A stretch of 64,000 nucleotides of DNA from the NCBI GenBank assembly GCA_000711775.1, contig ARYC01000177.1, positions 1 to 64,000 of the forward strand, given 5' to 3'. Below are positions 1 through 10,614 of this stretch, one piece after another. The translations under genes and the position numbers were made by a program. The DNA is from Oxytricha trifallax. Its lineage: Eukaryota > Ciliophora > Spirotrichea > Sporadotrichida > Oxytrichidae. Position 1 is the first letter of the stretch, and each line of letters opens with the position of its first letter. Under the pieces are notes generated by a model. That model saw only the letters and a program-made list of their open reading frames with translations, was not told the origin of the DNA and searched no databases.

Positions 1-87
1 ATTTTGTCTACTAACCCCAATAAGACCTCAACTATACCCTACAAATCAAAGCACTTATAAACCTCACTAAGGGGTTTTGGGGTTTTG
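1..87. mobile_element. TBE transposon terminus (element A, cut by window start)
   Basis: Terminal inverted repeat of a telomere-bearing element. It matches the ends at 3606-3680 and 21935-22012, including the shared stretch around CAAATCAAAGCACTTATAAA (43-62) and the telomere-like end GGGGTTTTGGGGTTTTG (71-87). The next bases, AGT at 88-90, fit the ANT target duplication known for TBEs. What follows is the interior of another TBE transposase gene (compare 18390 onward), so element A inserted into element B. Most of A lies left of the window and its orientation cannot be told from a terminal repeat alone. Confidence 0.9.
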
Positions 88-90
88 AGT

Positions 91-792
91 CTGTAGCAAA
101 CATTTATAAACGAAATGTGTATGTCTTACAAAGGTCTAAATCATATCAAGAAAGTAATTTATTTCACTCTGCCATTTTACAATAATAACTTAAATTGTAT
201 TTTTAATCAAATGCAGAAAGCCTATTAGAATAATATTAAGTTTATTCATGCTGAAGAGGCTGTGTTTACCTACTACACTTTCATCTAAAAATATTGGTAT
301 AAAAAGCATAGTAATATAGAGGTATATGAGTAAAAGGTTAAGGTATACGCAATGGCAATTCTTGGAGGTATTAGCGAGGATGTTGGTTTAGAGACTTATG
401 TTATTCATCCTCGCTCAATTAAGAAAGAGCAGTATATATAGTTCTTAGAACAGCTGAGATAGAAGTACCCTGAATAAGAGTTTATACTATTCATTGATAA
501 TCTTTCTGTTCATAAGACTAAAGAAGCAAGGAAGAGTTATGAACAACTTAGAATAACGCCAGTGTTCAACGTACCTTACAGTCCATAGATTAATGGAATT
601 GAATTCTACTTGGGAATATTAAAAGGCCATTACAAGAAACTGCTTCTATACCATTTGATGCATGACCTACCTATCGATATAGTAGACTTTATTAAGAGTT
701 CAGCGAAGAGAGTAGATAATTAATTGGCTTAAAAGTGTGCTAAAGTAGGGAGAGTGAATGTATATAAATAAGTTTTGTAGTTAAGTTAATGA
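91..792 (+). pseudogene. TBE transposase (42-kDa type), 3' part
   Basis: C-terminal two thirds of the TBE DDE transposase, read in ciliate code. The best stretch (351-792) contains the second catalytic Asp in DNLSVHK and the third acidic residue in the NGIEF segment. It ends at TGA 790-792 after a short basic tail. The first catalytic block (ADEAVFT in the sister copy) is damaged near 250-300, where the frame is lost. The N-terminal DNA-binding part is absent because element A is inserted at 88-90. Not functional as it stands. Confidence 0.88.
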
Positions 793-801
793 ATATATAA
801 G

Positions 802-1563
802 TCACATTTAAAATTCTTTAGAGGGAGCTGGCTTCTCTTTCTTTTAATCTACTTCTTGCTTCCCTCCTACTAAGTTTCTTCTATTGCTGCCCGCTCCAGA
901 ATCTATGTTCATTTGACTCAGGAGGCTAAATATTTGAATAAAGTCTCTTGCTAATTTAATACCTTGTCTATGACTTTCGCTCTCTGTGAAGCTTGCTCTA
1001 TTCCTTTATCAAGAAGATGCCAGTACCAGATTTTTCTAAAGAGTTAACTAAAAATCTTACTGAAATATAAGGGTGCTTCTGCAATTCTGATAGCCAGCTC
1101 TCACTTATCTTGATCCCTTTTTTGTCCTTATCTTCTGAAGAGATGCTGTACCTTTTCTGACGAGATTCTTGAATAATTTCTTTCAAGTAATCTCCTTTAA
1201 TTGTTGCAAGTATGACAAAGAAATAGTTTCTTTCAGGAAGTTTATTTGACAATTGCTTCTTAGTGGGCAGGTACTGCGAAACCTCTAAGTCATTCACTGA
1301 GATTTCTGGATAGTTTGGAATCTCTGCAAACTTTACATCTTAAGTTTTCATTCTTTCTTCTCTTCGCAGAGTATCACTCTTAGAAATCAAATTCTGGTAC
1401 CTTCCATCGTTGGCAGGAACTAACCAACTACCAAATAAAGATTAGTTACTATGAGTTCATTACCTTGCTGCACCAGGTAGCGATTCAAATCCTCCTTGAT
1501 TCTAAATCTTTGAATCAATTTATGTGCTTGCACTCTTTTCATTGTACCATTCATTGAATCCAT
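802..1563 (-). pseudogene. TBE 22-kDa protein gene (copy B)
   Basis: Minus-strand middle gene of the TBE. It starts at ATG 1561-1563 (MDSMNGTMKR) and the aligned TGA stop is at 802-804. A clean run of about 99 residues (998-1297) includes the family block PERNYFFVILATIKGDYLKE. The length is not a multiple of three and the frame changes between 1297 and 1440 and again near the 3' end, so it is broken. The role of the 22-kDa protein is not established. It faces the transposase gene tail to tail, with the two stops about 10 bp apart. Confidence 0.8.
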
Positions 1564-1764
1564 CTTGTTTACAGATCTAAGAAAATATATTCAAATTTAA
1601 GTTTATTGAATTCAATTATATACCTCTGTAAAACTTACTGTTAAATATGGGCATCTTATATGAGGTCAACCTCTAAGTAGGATACGGAGAAGGTTTTGAG
1701 AACTGGTTTCAAACTTGAGATTGATATCAATTTCTACTGTATAGTTCAATATTTTAAAAAATTT

Positions 1765-1940
1765 AAATTGGTACGTACTTAAATAGAAGCAGCTCCTAAA
1801 ATGCTAGTACTTAATTAGGAGTATTAATTAAAGTTAGTACTTAATTAAGAGCACCCTAATTTTAATCATAAAATCACAAAATACCTCCTAAAGCAGTACG
1901 TACTTAATTAGGTGCACCTCCTAAATCGTACGTACTATAA
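1765..1940. repeat. Internal short repeats in the TBE divergent intergenic region
   Basis: Between the divergent 22-kDa and 57-kDa starts there are at least five related copies of a unit reading roughly GTACTTAATTAGGAGCACC. Some are extended to the palindrome GTACGTAC. They occur around 1770, 1805, 1835, 1895 and 1925. The same array is at 20085-20260 in the other TBE. The position suggests a shared promoter or protein-binding region; that role is inference. Confidence 0.7.
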
Positions 1941-2126
1941 TCAACTTATTATAAAAAGTAAAAATGGTTACTTCCTCACCCATATTTAGAGCTGGATCGT
2001 CTCATAGTGCTCATTTTTCTTGCCTAATACTCTTAAAACTTCACTTGAAACTTGTAGGCTTGGAAAGTTCTCATATAAGCTCTCAGTTATAGAGGCAGTT
2101 TTATAATTTTAATTTCAAATTTAAAT

Positions 2127-3562
2127 ATGAGAGCTAACATTTTAAGAAAAACAACAGCGCTTCCATCAAACTAAACAAGACTTACCTTTGGCAGCAATGA
2201 AAAGTGTGATAGCTGCGAGATGAATCTCATAAGGAACTACCAGAGCTATCACTTGAGGTCTCTGTTATTAATATAGAAATTAATAATAGAAAATAAATGG
2301 CAAACAATTGTGTGAGAGACAGCGAGGATAAGAAAGTTAGAAATGAAATTTTAATGTAAACAGAGGAAGTTGAAGTATATGATTGTGAGAAATGTGAAAG
2401 AGACTTCACTCATAAATCTAGCTGGTACAGGCATATGAAGGTCCACAAGGAAGCTAAGCCTAAGCATGAAAAAGTTGATGGAAAGTAAGATTGCTTTGAG
2501 TGCCATAAACAGTATTCTCATACAAGAGACTTAAAGAAGCATTTTTTAAAAGCCCACAAGAAAGAAATAGAAGTTGAAGATTAAGACACCAACTGATGTT
2601 GCTCAACAAAAGAAAAGCAAGGGAGCCTCTTTGAGTTGCTGAGCTTTAACAAGCAAACGAATCAGAGTATGTGAAAGAATAGCACGCAACCTCTTAGCAT
2701 CAGAGGTCACTAAAATCATGATTAAAATTGAATACAAGAAAATTCCAGTACTTGCATAGACTGATTTAGATACTTCTCTCTAAGGCTACCTAATATTAGA
2801 AGACTCCTATGACAAGAAAGTTATTAAGGATCATCAGTATGCTTACAAGGTATCTCCTTTTAACTATCTCCTTAGTGATGATAAATATTATATGGAGTTT
2901 ACTAATGAGTATTAAGTACACACTCAGGCTAAGTTTAAAAAGTGCAAATACTTAATAAAGCTAGATGCTGTTCTCCTAGCCAAGGATCATGTAGCTTTAA
3001 GACTACCTCTCTTTGAAATGACACTCAGAGAATTCATAACTGATCAAAGAAATCATAGATAGCTTGCATTAATATCAACCTAAGCTATACAAGGTTTCAA
3101 TGAGCTTCATAAGATAGGCTTTGTTCACAGAGATCTCAAGCCTGAAAATATAATGTTGAACTTTTCACCAGTAACAGTAACAATTATTGATTTCAACAGA
3201 GCCTTAAGAGTGGAAGTATCAAGGCTTGAAGTGTAATGGGAACTCCAGGATATTATCCAGAAAGGAAAGACTGGAGAGATGGAGACTAACAGTGGGATGT
3301 GTGGGCTTTAGCAGCAATAATAATAGAGTGTGATATGCCTCGCAATGATTACTACTCTACAAGGTGCGAGAAGGATTCAAGGCAAAGAATAAAGCAATTT
3401 ATTGACAAAACAAGCGTGTCTCAATCAATGAAGCAAATGGCAGAGTCAATAATAATAAAACCTAACTCAAGATCAGACATATCAAAAAAGTAGATAGAGT
3501 TGTGGTTAAGTAAGACAAACTTCAGACCTCTCCCACATGATCCAAAAGCGCATTTTAAGTGA
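2127..3562 (+). pseudogene. TBE 57-kDa zinc-finger/kinase protein gene (copy B)
   Basis: Collinear with the intact gene at 20445-21893. ATG is at 2127-2129 and TGA at 3560-3562. Two C2H2 zinc fingers (about 2385-2445 and 2485-2560), the kinase loop HRDLKPEN (near 3126) and the WDVWALA segment (near 3295) are all readable. Total length is not a multiple of three. One-base differences from the sister copy at the N-terminus (near 2225), after the second finger (near 2585) and near 3228 break the frame. So this is a recent but decaying copy. Confidence 0.85.
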
Positions 3563-3605
3563 TTTTTTAAATACATTTACTATAAATTTCACATTAAAAC
3601 CTATT

Positions 3606-3680
3606 AATAACCCCAACCCCTAACAAATTCCCAACAAATCAAAGCACTTATAAACCTTAGTAAAGGGTTTTGGGGTTTTT
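3606..3680. repeat. TBE terminal inverted repeat (right end of copy B)
   Basis: Contains AACCCCAACCCCTAACAAAT near its inner edge and ends AGGGTTTTGGGGTTTTT. It pairs with the left-type repeat at 17947-18024. AAT follows as the likely target duplication. Confidence 0.88.
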
Positions 3681-3683
3681 AAT

Positions 3684-5053
3684 CATCTGGCTGAATGTCA
3701 TCTGGTTTTAATTGCAAGTTATCTGGCACTTCTAGAATCTAACGACTGGGTTTTTTATTTCAGGTTTACAGGGTAGCTTTCCTTGAATAATCATTTTTTC
3801 ATTTTTAGTATTTAAAATAATTATCTCTAATCACAGATTTGTACAATTTTTTAAAAAAAGATTTCTATGAAACAGTACAATGTGCAATTTTTGATTACGC
3901 CTTAATATTAAAAAACGATAATCCTCTGAAATTGTACAATTTACAATTTATAATTTGGTCATAATTATTAATTTAATATATTTAAAATTAATATTTCACT
4001 AAATAAAATTACAATTGATAGCTGATGCAATTGGTCCAGTTATTTTTACTTATATTATTTAACAGGTATTTATATTTCTTAAATTTCCTATTATTTTCTA
4101 ATTGATCATTAATATGCTTGGAGATTAATAAAAACTAAGCATTTGACTAACTTTACGATTTTAATTAATTTTAATTAAATTTATAGAAAATAATAATTAT
4201 AAATAAAAAGAACTTCCTGAGATCTTAACCTAATTAGATACAAATCTTGGATTAAAACTATTATTAAATTAATTTTTTAATTTTTCGTAGTTTTAAATAT
4301 ATTATTATTCTATTTTTATAGCAATAAGACTAATAATTTGGAATTGATACCTACACAAGCATTATTAATTTATTTTGCCAAATTTTATATAAAGAAAAAT
4401 ATCAATCTTTCAATTTCTCTACCCTTTTATATAATACTATTTTATATGGTCCTTATAAATATAAATAAAATAAAAAATGAAATGTTTTAAGTAAAAAATA
4501 TTATGTTTTTTATATGTTAATTAATTCTTTATCAAGATCAAAATGCTATAATATGTTCGGATGTGAGGGTTTATTTAATAAATTGATGAAGAAGATTTTC
4601 ATAAAATAATAAGATTACTAATTTTATGTATGTTGTAGAATATTTCCCTCCCCTTACTAATCATATCTGAATGCTACAACATATTTCACAAAAATTATAA
4701 AAACTTAGGTACTCAATTAATATTCACTAATTTTAAAGAAAAATCTCAATAGCTCATCAATCAAAGCTAGTAAAAATATTTAAAAGAAATGAAATAGTTA
4801 GATACTTAAAAAAAATAAATTTAAATATAAATAAATTGTAAGTTTTATTAAATTTTATAAATCTTATATAAAAATCTAATTAATTCACCCCGAGTCCAGC
4901 ATTTGTATTATTAATTTTTTCATAATTAACTTCTTATCCTGTAGTCCACTATTACATATAATGTTTTAATTCTATAATTTTTCATTATATCAGTAGAGCT
5001 TTTCATATGCATGCTTCCATGAGAAAATGTTAAATAATCAAACTATATTTATA
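3684..5053. other. Gene-free AT-rich stretch
   Basis: Very AT-rich DNA. I see no frame with coding character in either the standard or the ciliate code, and no clear repeat beyond short A/T runs. Confidence 0.5.
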
Positions 5054-5827
5054 TTGTAGGAATATATTCGATTTGGGAAAATGAATTAAAATTAATATTA
5101 ATTAATTATTAATTACCTTCAGCTATGTTTTGGAAAATGTCTCCAAACCTTAACAATATTATAATCTATGAACTGCGCATTAAAATTAAGACGGTGGTTG
5201 TTATTGCTATAATGAATATATCTCTTCTCCCAAGCAAGAAAAACCCCTTTTACTGTTTTTGAGAGTTAGCTCAAAATCAAAATATCTAGCTTTCTGGGAT
5301 GATTCAGGAATATTGCCAAAAGTATAGTCCAGTTAAATTCCGATATCTACCGTTGAATTCATTTATTTTTGAATTTCGAGTCACTTTGGATTTGATAACT
5401 GCCATAATTTTAATATTTAATTAATTTAATTTTAATTAATTTTCCCAAATCGAATGTATTTCAACAATCTTAAAATCATGGAAGTTATCAAATCCAAAGT
5501 GACTCGAAATTCAAATCTGAGTCGATTCTACGATAGATTCCTCATTTTAAGCTTGACTTTACTATTGGCAATATTCCTAAATCATCCCAGGAACGCGATA
5601 AATTTTGTTTATGAACTTACTCCTGAAAATAGTACAATGCGTTTTTCTCGCTTATGTGATGAGATGAATTCATTATACCATTAATAACCATCGACTCATT
5701 TTTATGCGCTATCTAGAGAGTATAAAAATGTCAGATTTGGAGACATTTTCCAAAAACATAACTGAAGGTAATTAAAATTAATTAATATTAATTTTCATTA
5801 TTTTCCCTTATAAATGTATTCCTACAA
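5054..5827. mobile_element. Inverted pair of 410-bp TA-flanked elements
   Basis: Two copies of one small element lie back to back. Copy 1 (5054-5463) is in reverse orientation. Copy 2 (about 5464-5827) is forward and lacks its own left inverted repeat. The outer ends are TTGTAGGAATATATTCGATT at 5054 and its near complement ending CCTACAA at 5827. TA dinucleotides flank both sides (5052-5053 and 5828-5829). The same element occurs singly at 10203-10612 and as a solo end at 24574. Inverted ends plus TA duplication suggest a Tc1/mariner-type small element or TA-type eliminated sequence; the assignment to that class is inference. Confidence 0.8.
5478..5765 (+). CDS. Small membrane-type protein encoded by the 410-bp element
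   Basis: In ciliate code this is an intact 95-residue frame (ATG 5478, TGA 5763-5765). It ends just before the right inverted repeat of its element. It starts MEVIKSKVTRNSNLSRFYDR and continues with a hydrophobic stretch LILSLTLLLAIFL (about residues 22-34) that could be a single membrane segment. It finishes KNVRFGDIFQKHN. One TAA is read as Gln (the only in-frame TAA/TAG). The copies at 5054-5463 (minus) and 10263-10555 (plus) encode recognisably the same protein but have lost the frame, which supports a real gene. No family recognised. Confidence 0.55.
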
Positions 5828-7034
5828 TACATATATATATATATATAAATATATCATATCTTGTTTTTTATTGACTAGTAGATGAAAAGATTCATTTTGA
5901 TATTATTTCTAATAATTAAACCAGAATATTTTTTTTTATCTTAATAAATATTACTAGAAATATTATGATTTACTTATTAAAAGTAAAAACAATACGAACG
6001 TTCCTTCTACTCATCTAACGAAAATTTAATATTAAAGTATAAATTAAATTTATTATAGATTCCTTATTACATATGTATAGGAACATGTGTACGAAAATAT
6101 CAATGGAAGAAGTTCATCAAAAAAACCGATGGAAGTAGTTTATCGAAAAAATATAAAATTCATATATAAAAATGTGCATAGGAAAATTTTGTTTTAAAGA
6201 AAAATAATTTAAATGCTGTTGGTGGGGTGAAGAGAGTGAGGGAGTTTCGTGGTGAACATTTATTTATGAATTTTCAAAATATTTTTAAATTTGTGATGTG
6301 TAAATTGGATGAAAAACTTATTTTTTTTATAAAAAGATAATGATGATATGGAATTTATGCCTTTGTTTATCATTAAAGAAAAATTAATAGAACTTTAATT
6401 GCTCTTAGAGAAAGATACGAAAGAAGTATACATATAGTCCAAAAAGGCTATTGATGATTATAAGAATTTCATTAAACAAACTAATATATTTTTTTAAAAT
6501 AAATTTAATTAAAATGTACACTAAAATGAACTCTTATGATTTATGATATCTTAATTGTAATGATATTTGGAATTTTGAAAGGAATAAGGAGTAAAGTTTT
6601 TATTTTGATAGATAAAAATTGAATAAAAATAAATAATCATAAACCTAATTAAAGAAAAGTATTTAAAATATTATTTTGTTAACTTAAAAAAAAAATTTTT
6701 CATTTTACTAAATAATTAAATATTTAATTATTTAAAATTAACCAAATAAATGCATTTAATTTAAGTTTATTTGCAATTTTTAATAACTTTTATTAAAAAA
6801 ATAATTTACTTATAAATTTCCTTGGAGACAGCCATTCATACATTTTAGAATTATTTGGAATTAATGCAAAGTCTATATTAAATTTAATTTATAGATTTTT
6901 AGTTAAGATTATAAATTATAGAAAATAAAAAGGATATTAAAATTTAAGTAATATTTAAAATTAAAGTTAATACATTTCTTTTAATAGAAAATTAGTCATT
7001 ATACTTTAATTAAGATCTTGATGACTAGAGTAAA
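5828..7034. other. Gene-free AT-rich stretch with TA microsatellite
   Basis: Starts with a TA repeat (about 5828-5853). The rest is AT-rich sequence without a supportable gene. A region around 6220-6260 is slightly richer in G but carries no clear frame. Confidence 0.45.
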
Positions 7035-7290
7035 TAAAACCCCATAGATTAATTAAGAAGCGAGGATTGGAGTTGAGAACAATTAAATGAAAAAATTGGC
7101 GTATAATTATAATGTTTAGGCTAATTTTGAAAACTATTGGCTCGAATATGTCCTTATAAAATCATCCAATCAGGGTGTGTAAATTTGATTCTAGCCTAAT
7201 TTTATTTATTTCCAGTCATTAATTATTATTTTTTTAATTTAATTGTTCTTAAATCCAATACTCACTTCTTAATTGTTCTATGGGGATTTA
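7035..7290. mobile_element. MITE-like inverted-repeat element, copy 1
   Basis: About 256 bp with imperfect inverted ends of about 50 bp. The left is ACCCCATAGATTAATTAAGA near 7039; the right, reversed, is CCCCATAGAACAATTAAGAA near 7286. The core contains TCCTTATAAAATCATCCAAT followed by CAGGGTGTGTAAA. A second copy with the same core and similar ends lies at 17309-17577. No coding frame inside, so it is probably a non-autonomous element. Confidence 0.65.
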
Positions 7291-8179
7291 TGTAGTAGCT
7301 CAGTATTTTTATAAGTACTCAAAATTATCTCAAAATGCTTTTAAAGATATTCATGACTTTTAATCTAAAGCAAAGAATAATCTTAAGTTTATTAATAGTT
7401 ATTGTAATTAAATGTACTGAAATTTATATTTATTTTGATTTTTTTGGTATTATTTATGTTATCTAATAATTAAAAAATAAATTAATTATAAATACTTAGC
7501 ATAATTTTATAAAAAAATCTTGAATTAGCTTTTTTAAATAAAATATATCCATAGCAATTTTACAGTATAACAATTATTAAAATTTATTAGGTAATTATAT
7601 TGTTAATTTTATTTTTTGCGTAAAAATGTAAAACTATCTGATAATGCTATCGGGCTGTCTTAAGCTCAGTACTAATTTTCATACAGTATTAGAAATAATG
7701 AATATAATTTCATTCAAGTTTACGTTGTGTAATTTTTAATTATCTTTAAGTTTTGATATAGCTTCCATAGAAATTTAATTAACAAATATATTTGAATAGT
7801 TGCATATAATAAATCTTAGATATAATAATAATGTCGACTTATGACATTATTATGGATTAAAAACTTAAATTAATCTTTCCTTAATATCTTTCTTGAGATT
7901 GTAATAAATAACAATAATTCTGGGTTTGATATGGATAACCAATTTTTACACACTACAAAAATAAATATTTTTTCTTTCAGTATCAAAATTTATCAGATAT
8001 TATTATAAATATATTAATTTAGTCAAATAACAATATGAATTTTTATAAATAAATTTATAAATAAAATCTTAAGGTCTCTGATATCTAATAAACTGTTGAA
8101 ATAATTAAAATAAAATAAATTTATATAAAAAAATAATATTAAACTTTAATTTCTTTAATTTCAAATTGGTTTAATATTT

Positions 8180-8612
8180 TTTGGGGGAAATTTTCTTGCA
8201 CATTTTTTGGTTTAATGTAATATTTACGAAATTAAATATAAATTGAAAAATTAAAAATCTTTATGACCAAATAAATACTAAAAGGATATTGTTAATTATT
8301 AAGGTAGTTTAAGAAAACATAGTCTCACATTATATAGGTATGGAAAGAACAAGAATCAGAATTTCAATAACAATTGAATACAATATTTTGAATTACTATG
8401 AGTACAAAGTACAAATAATTTTTAAGAGACAGAAATATCAGATGAAATATGTCAGAGTTTTTGGAATATGAAAAGAGATATTTACTGATTAATTAATAAA
8501 TTAAGTATATTATAACAATGAAAAATGTCCAGAAGTTGGTTGATTGTTGTAATAAATATTAATTTAATAAAATAAAAAAATCTAAAAAAAGTGTAGAAAA
8601 CTTCCCTTAATT
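8180..8612. repeat. Imperfect inverted repeat, possible small element
   Basis: The left end GGGGGAAATTTTCTTGCACA (8180-8199, then T-rich) is matched in inverted orientation by the sequence around 8590-8612 (GTGTAGAAAACTTCCCTT). A run of ten C follows at 8632-8641. About 430 bp of AT-rich DNA lies between the arms. Only a candidate for a degenerate inverted-repeat element. Confidence 0.35.
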
Positions 8613-9156
8613 TTTTTTTATCTTATAAACTCCCCCCCCCCATTTTTTAATTTAAAAATTATCATTCTTGTATAAATTAAATTCAATTTCAAATAATAAA
8701 AATATTTTTTAATAATGTCAAATTTTGAAATAATTAAATGCATTAATACTATAGTTTTAATCAAGTAAAAATTTCATGTAATTAAAGTAAATTAATCATA
8801 TAAAATTTAAGAAAAATTAAAAAATAATTTATAAAGTATCGATATAAATAATAAATACCCAAAACAATGATTTAAGATAAAGAAATAGAATTGGGCCAGA
8901 TTTATTAGAAATTAAATGAATAAAATAAATAAAAATTTGAGGTACAAAACTAAATGGAATAGAAAATTTTAGAATAAAAAATAATAGAGCAGCAAATTTT
9001 AGAATAAAATTAAATTTAAGATTCCTTAGAAGAATAAAAACATGAATATAATAATTTTGAAAACTATAAATAATTTTAATTATAAAACTTTTAGAAATTC
9101 CATTAATAAGTTATTTATAATTTAATTTTTAGACATATATTAATAAAAGATAATTC

Positions 9157-9502
9157 TTTGGGGGGAAAGTTTGTTGCCCCGCGCATTTTCCTGTTGCCTA
9201 CAGAAGTTTTCTCCTAGCAATATATAAATTTATGCTGCAGCTTAACCCTATTTAGAAAATATTTTTAATATAAATTCAAGGCAAATATTTGTCAATTTTT
9301 TCATATTATTTTGTAAAATGCGGTTCACTAATTATTTTAATTAATAATATATGTTACTTTGAATAACTATTTGAAATATATCATAATAAAAAACAGTGGA
9401 TGTTAAAATATTAATTATTATAACATTATTGATGATGAAAATTTTTAGAGTCTTATAGAAATTATATATATTTTATGGATTGGACTGGAAACTTCCCCCC
9501 AA
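9157..9502. repeat. Short inverted repeat TTGGGGGGAAAGTTT, possible small element
   Basis: TTTGGGGGGAAAGTTT at 9157-9172 is inverted at 9489-9502 as AAACTTCCCCCCAA, one base shorter. The end sequence resembles that of the repeat at 8180-8612, suggesting a family. The interior holds one GC-richer patch (GTTGCCCCGCGCATTTTCC near 9173) and no gene. Confidence 0.4.
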
Positions 9503-10202
9503 TTATATGTTTTAATATCTTTTATTTAGAAATAAAAAAAAGTAATTAAATGAAAAAGATAGTGACGATGAATACTCATGCGAAGTTACTGTTGCATAAA
9601 TTAAAAAAACTCAAATAATTAAATAAATTGATAATATATTTGTTGTTCAGTAAAATTGAGTTTTTAAAAAATAATTATTTAAGTTCAGCATTTTGAAAGC
9701 TCTTTGTTTTATTAAATTAAAATAATTTATTCTTAATTTAATAATGAATATACTAATAGATAAATGAAATATATTCTTTTTAAATTTTAATTATTTGAAC
9801 TTTCATTCTATACAAATAACTAAATATTTTTTGTAATTCTGGCATTTCAAGTTATAAAATTATCAATATTTTCATATTAAGTTTTTTATAACGCTTTTTA
9901 TAAGGCTTATTGAGATTAAATTTGAGATATATTAGTAATTGTAATGGTTATGTGAGACTAAATGAATGTATTACTTAGTTAATTTTTAATAAATTGGCAT
10001 TTTATTTTCACTTATAAACATTATCTTATTTTGGTACAGTTCTTCTTTTCTTTATGACACTCTGAGTCACTCAAAATGCATAAAATTTGAGATCAATTTA
10101 CTTTTTAATTAGATTTGTTAAAATAAAAAAAATGATGTAATTAAGTTATTGACAGTTCTTTAAATTTTGAATATTTCATCGAGTTTTTTCTCTCAACATT
10201 TA

Positions 10203-10612
10203 TTGTAGGAATACATTGGATTTGGGAAAATGAATTAAAATTAAATTAATTAAATATTAAAATCATGGCAGTTATGAAATCCAAAGTGACTCAAAATTCA
10301 AAAATAAATGGATGCTACGGTAGATCCCGGAATTATTATAGGACTTTGCTATTGGCAATATTCTTGAATCATTCCAGGAAGCGAGATATTTTGATTTTGA
10401 GCTAACTCCCAAAAATAGTATAATGGGTTTTTCTCGCTTGGTCGATGAGATAAATTCATTATAGCAATAACAACCACCGTCTTATTTTTAATGCGCTATC
10501 CAGAGAGTATAATATTGTCAGGGTTTGAAGACATTTTCCAAAAACATAACTGAAGGTAATTAATATTTAATTAATTTTAATTCATTTTCCCAAATCGAAT
10601 GTATTCCTACAA
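10203..10612 (+). mobile_element. 410-bp TA-flanked element, single copy
   Basis: Complete copy of the element also found at 5054-5827. Inverted ends are TTGTAGGAATACATTGGATT (10203) and the complement ending CCTACAA (10612), with TA on both sides (10201-10202 and 10613-10614). The inside holds the start MAVMKSKVTQNSK of the small protein at 10264. The frame is lost after about 45 codons, so the gene copy is dead. The arms extend about 55-60 bp. Confidence 0.8.
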
Positions 10613-10614
10613 TA

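Larger units (their letters stand above)
91..3680 (+). mobile_element. TBE transposon, copy B (5' part displaced by nested TBE)
   Basis: Tc1/mariner-superfamily telomere-bearing element, collinear with the complete copy at 17947-22012. It begins inside the transposase gene where element A inserted and ends in a terminal inverted repeat at 3606-3680. The last base reads T instead of the usual G after GGGGTTTT. AAT at 3681-3683 is the probable right target duplication. The three genes carry several frame breaks, so this copy is decayed. TBE transposases are known in Oxytricha to take part in genome rearrangement during macronuclear development. Confidence 0.93.

Noticed and set aside
71-87. Telomere repeat GGGGTTTTGGGGTTTTG as a true chromosome end
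   Set aside because: It lies at the end of a TBE inverted repeat next to ANT duplications, and the same motif ends the other TBEs; these are transposon ends.
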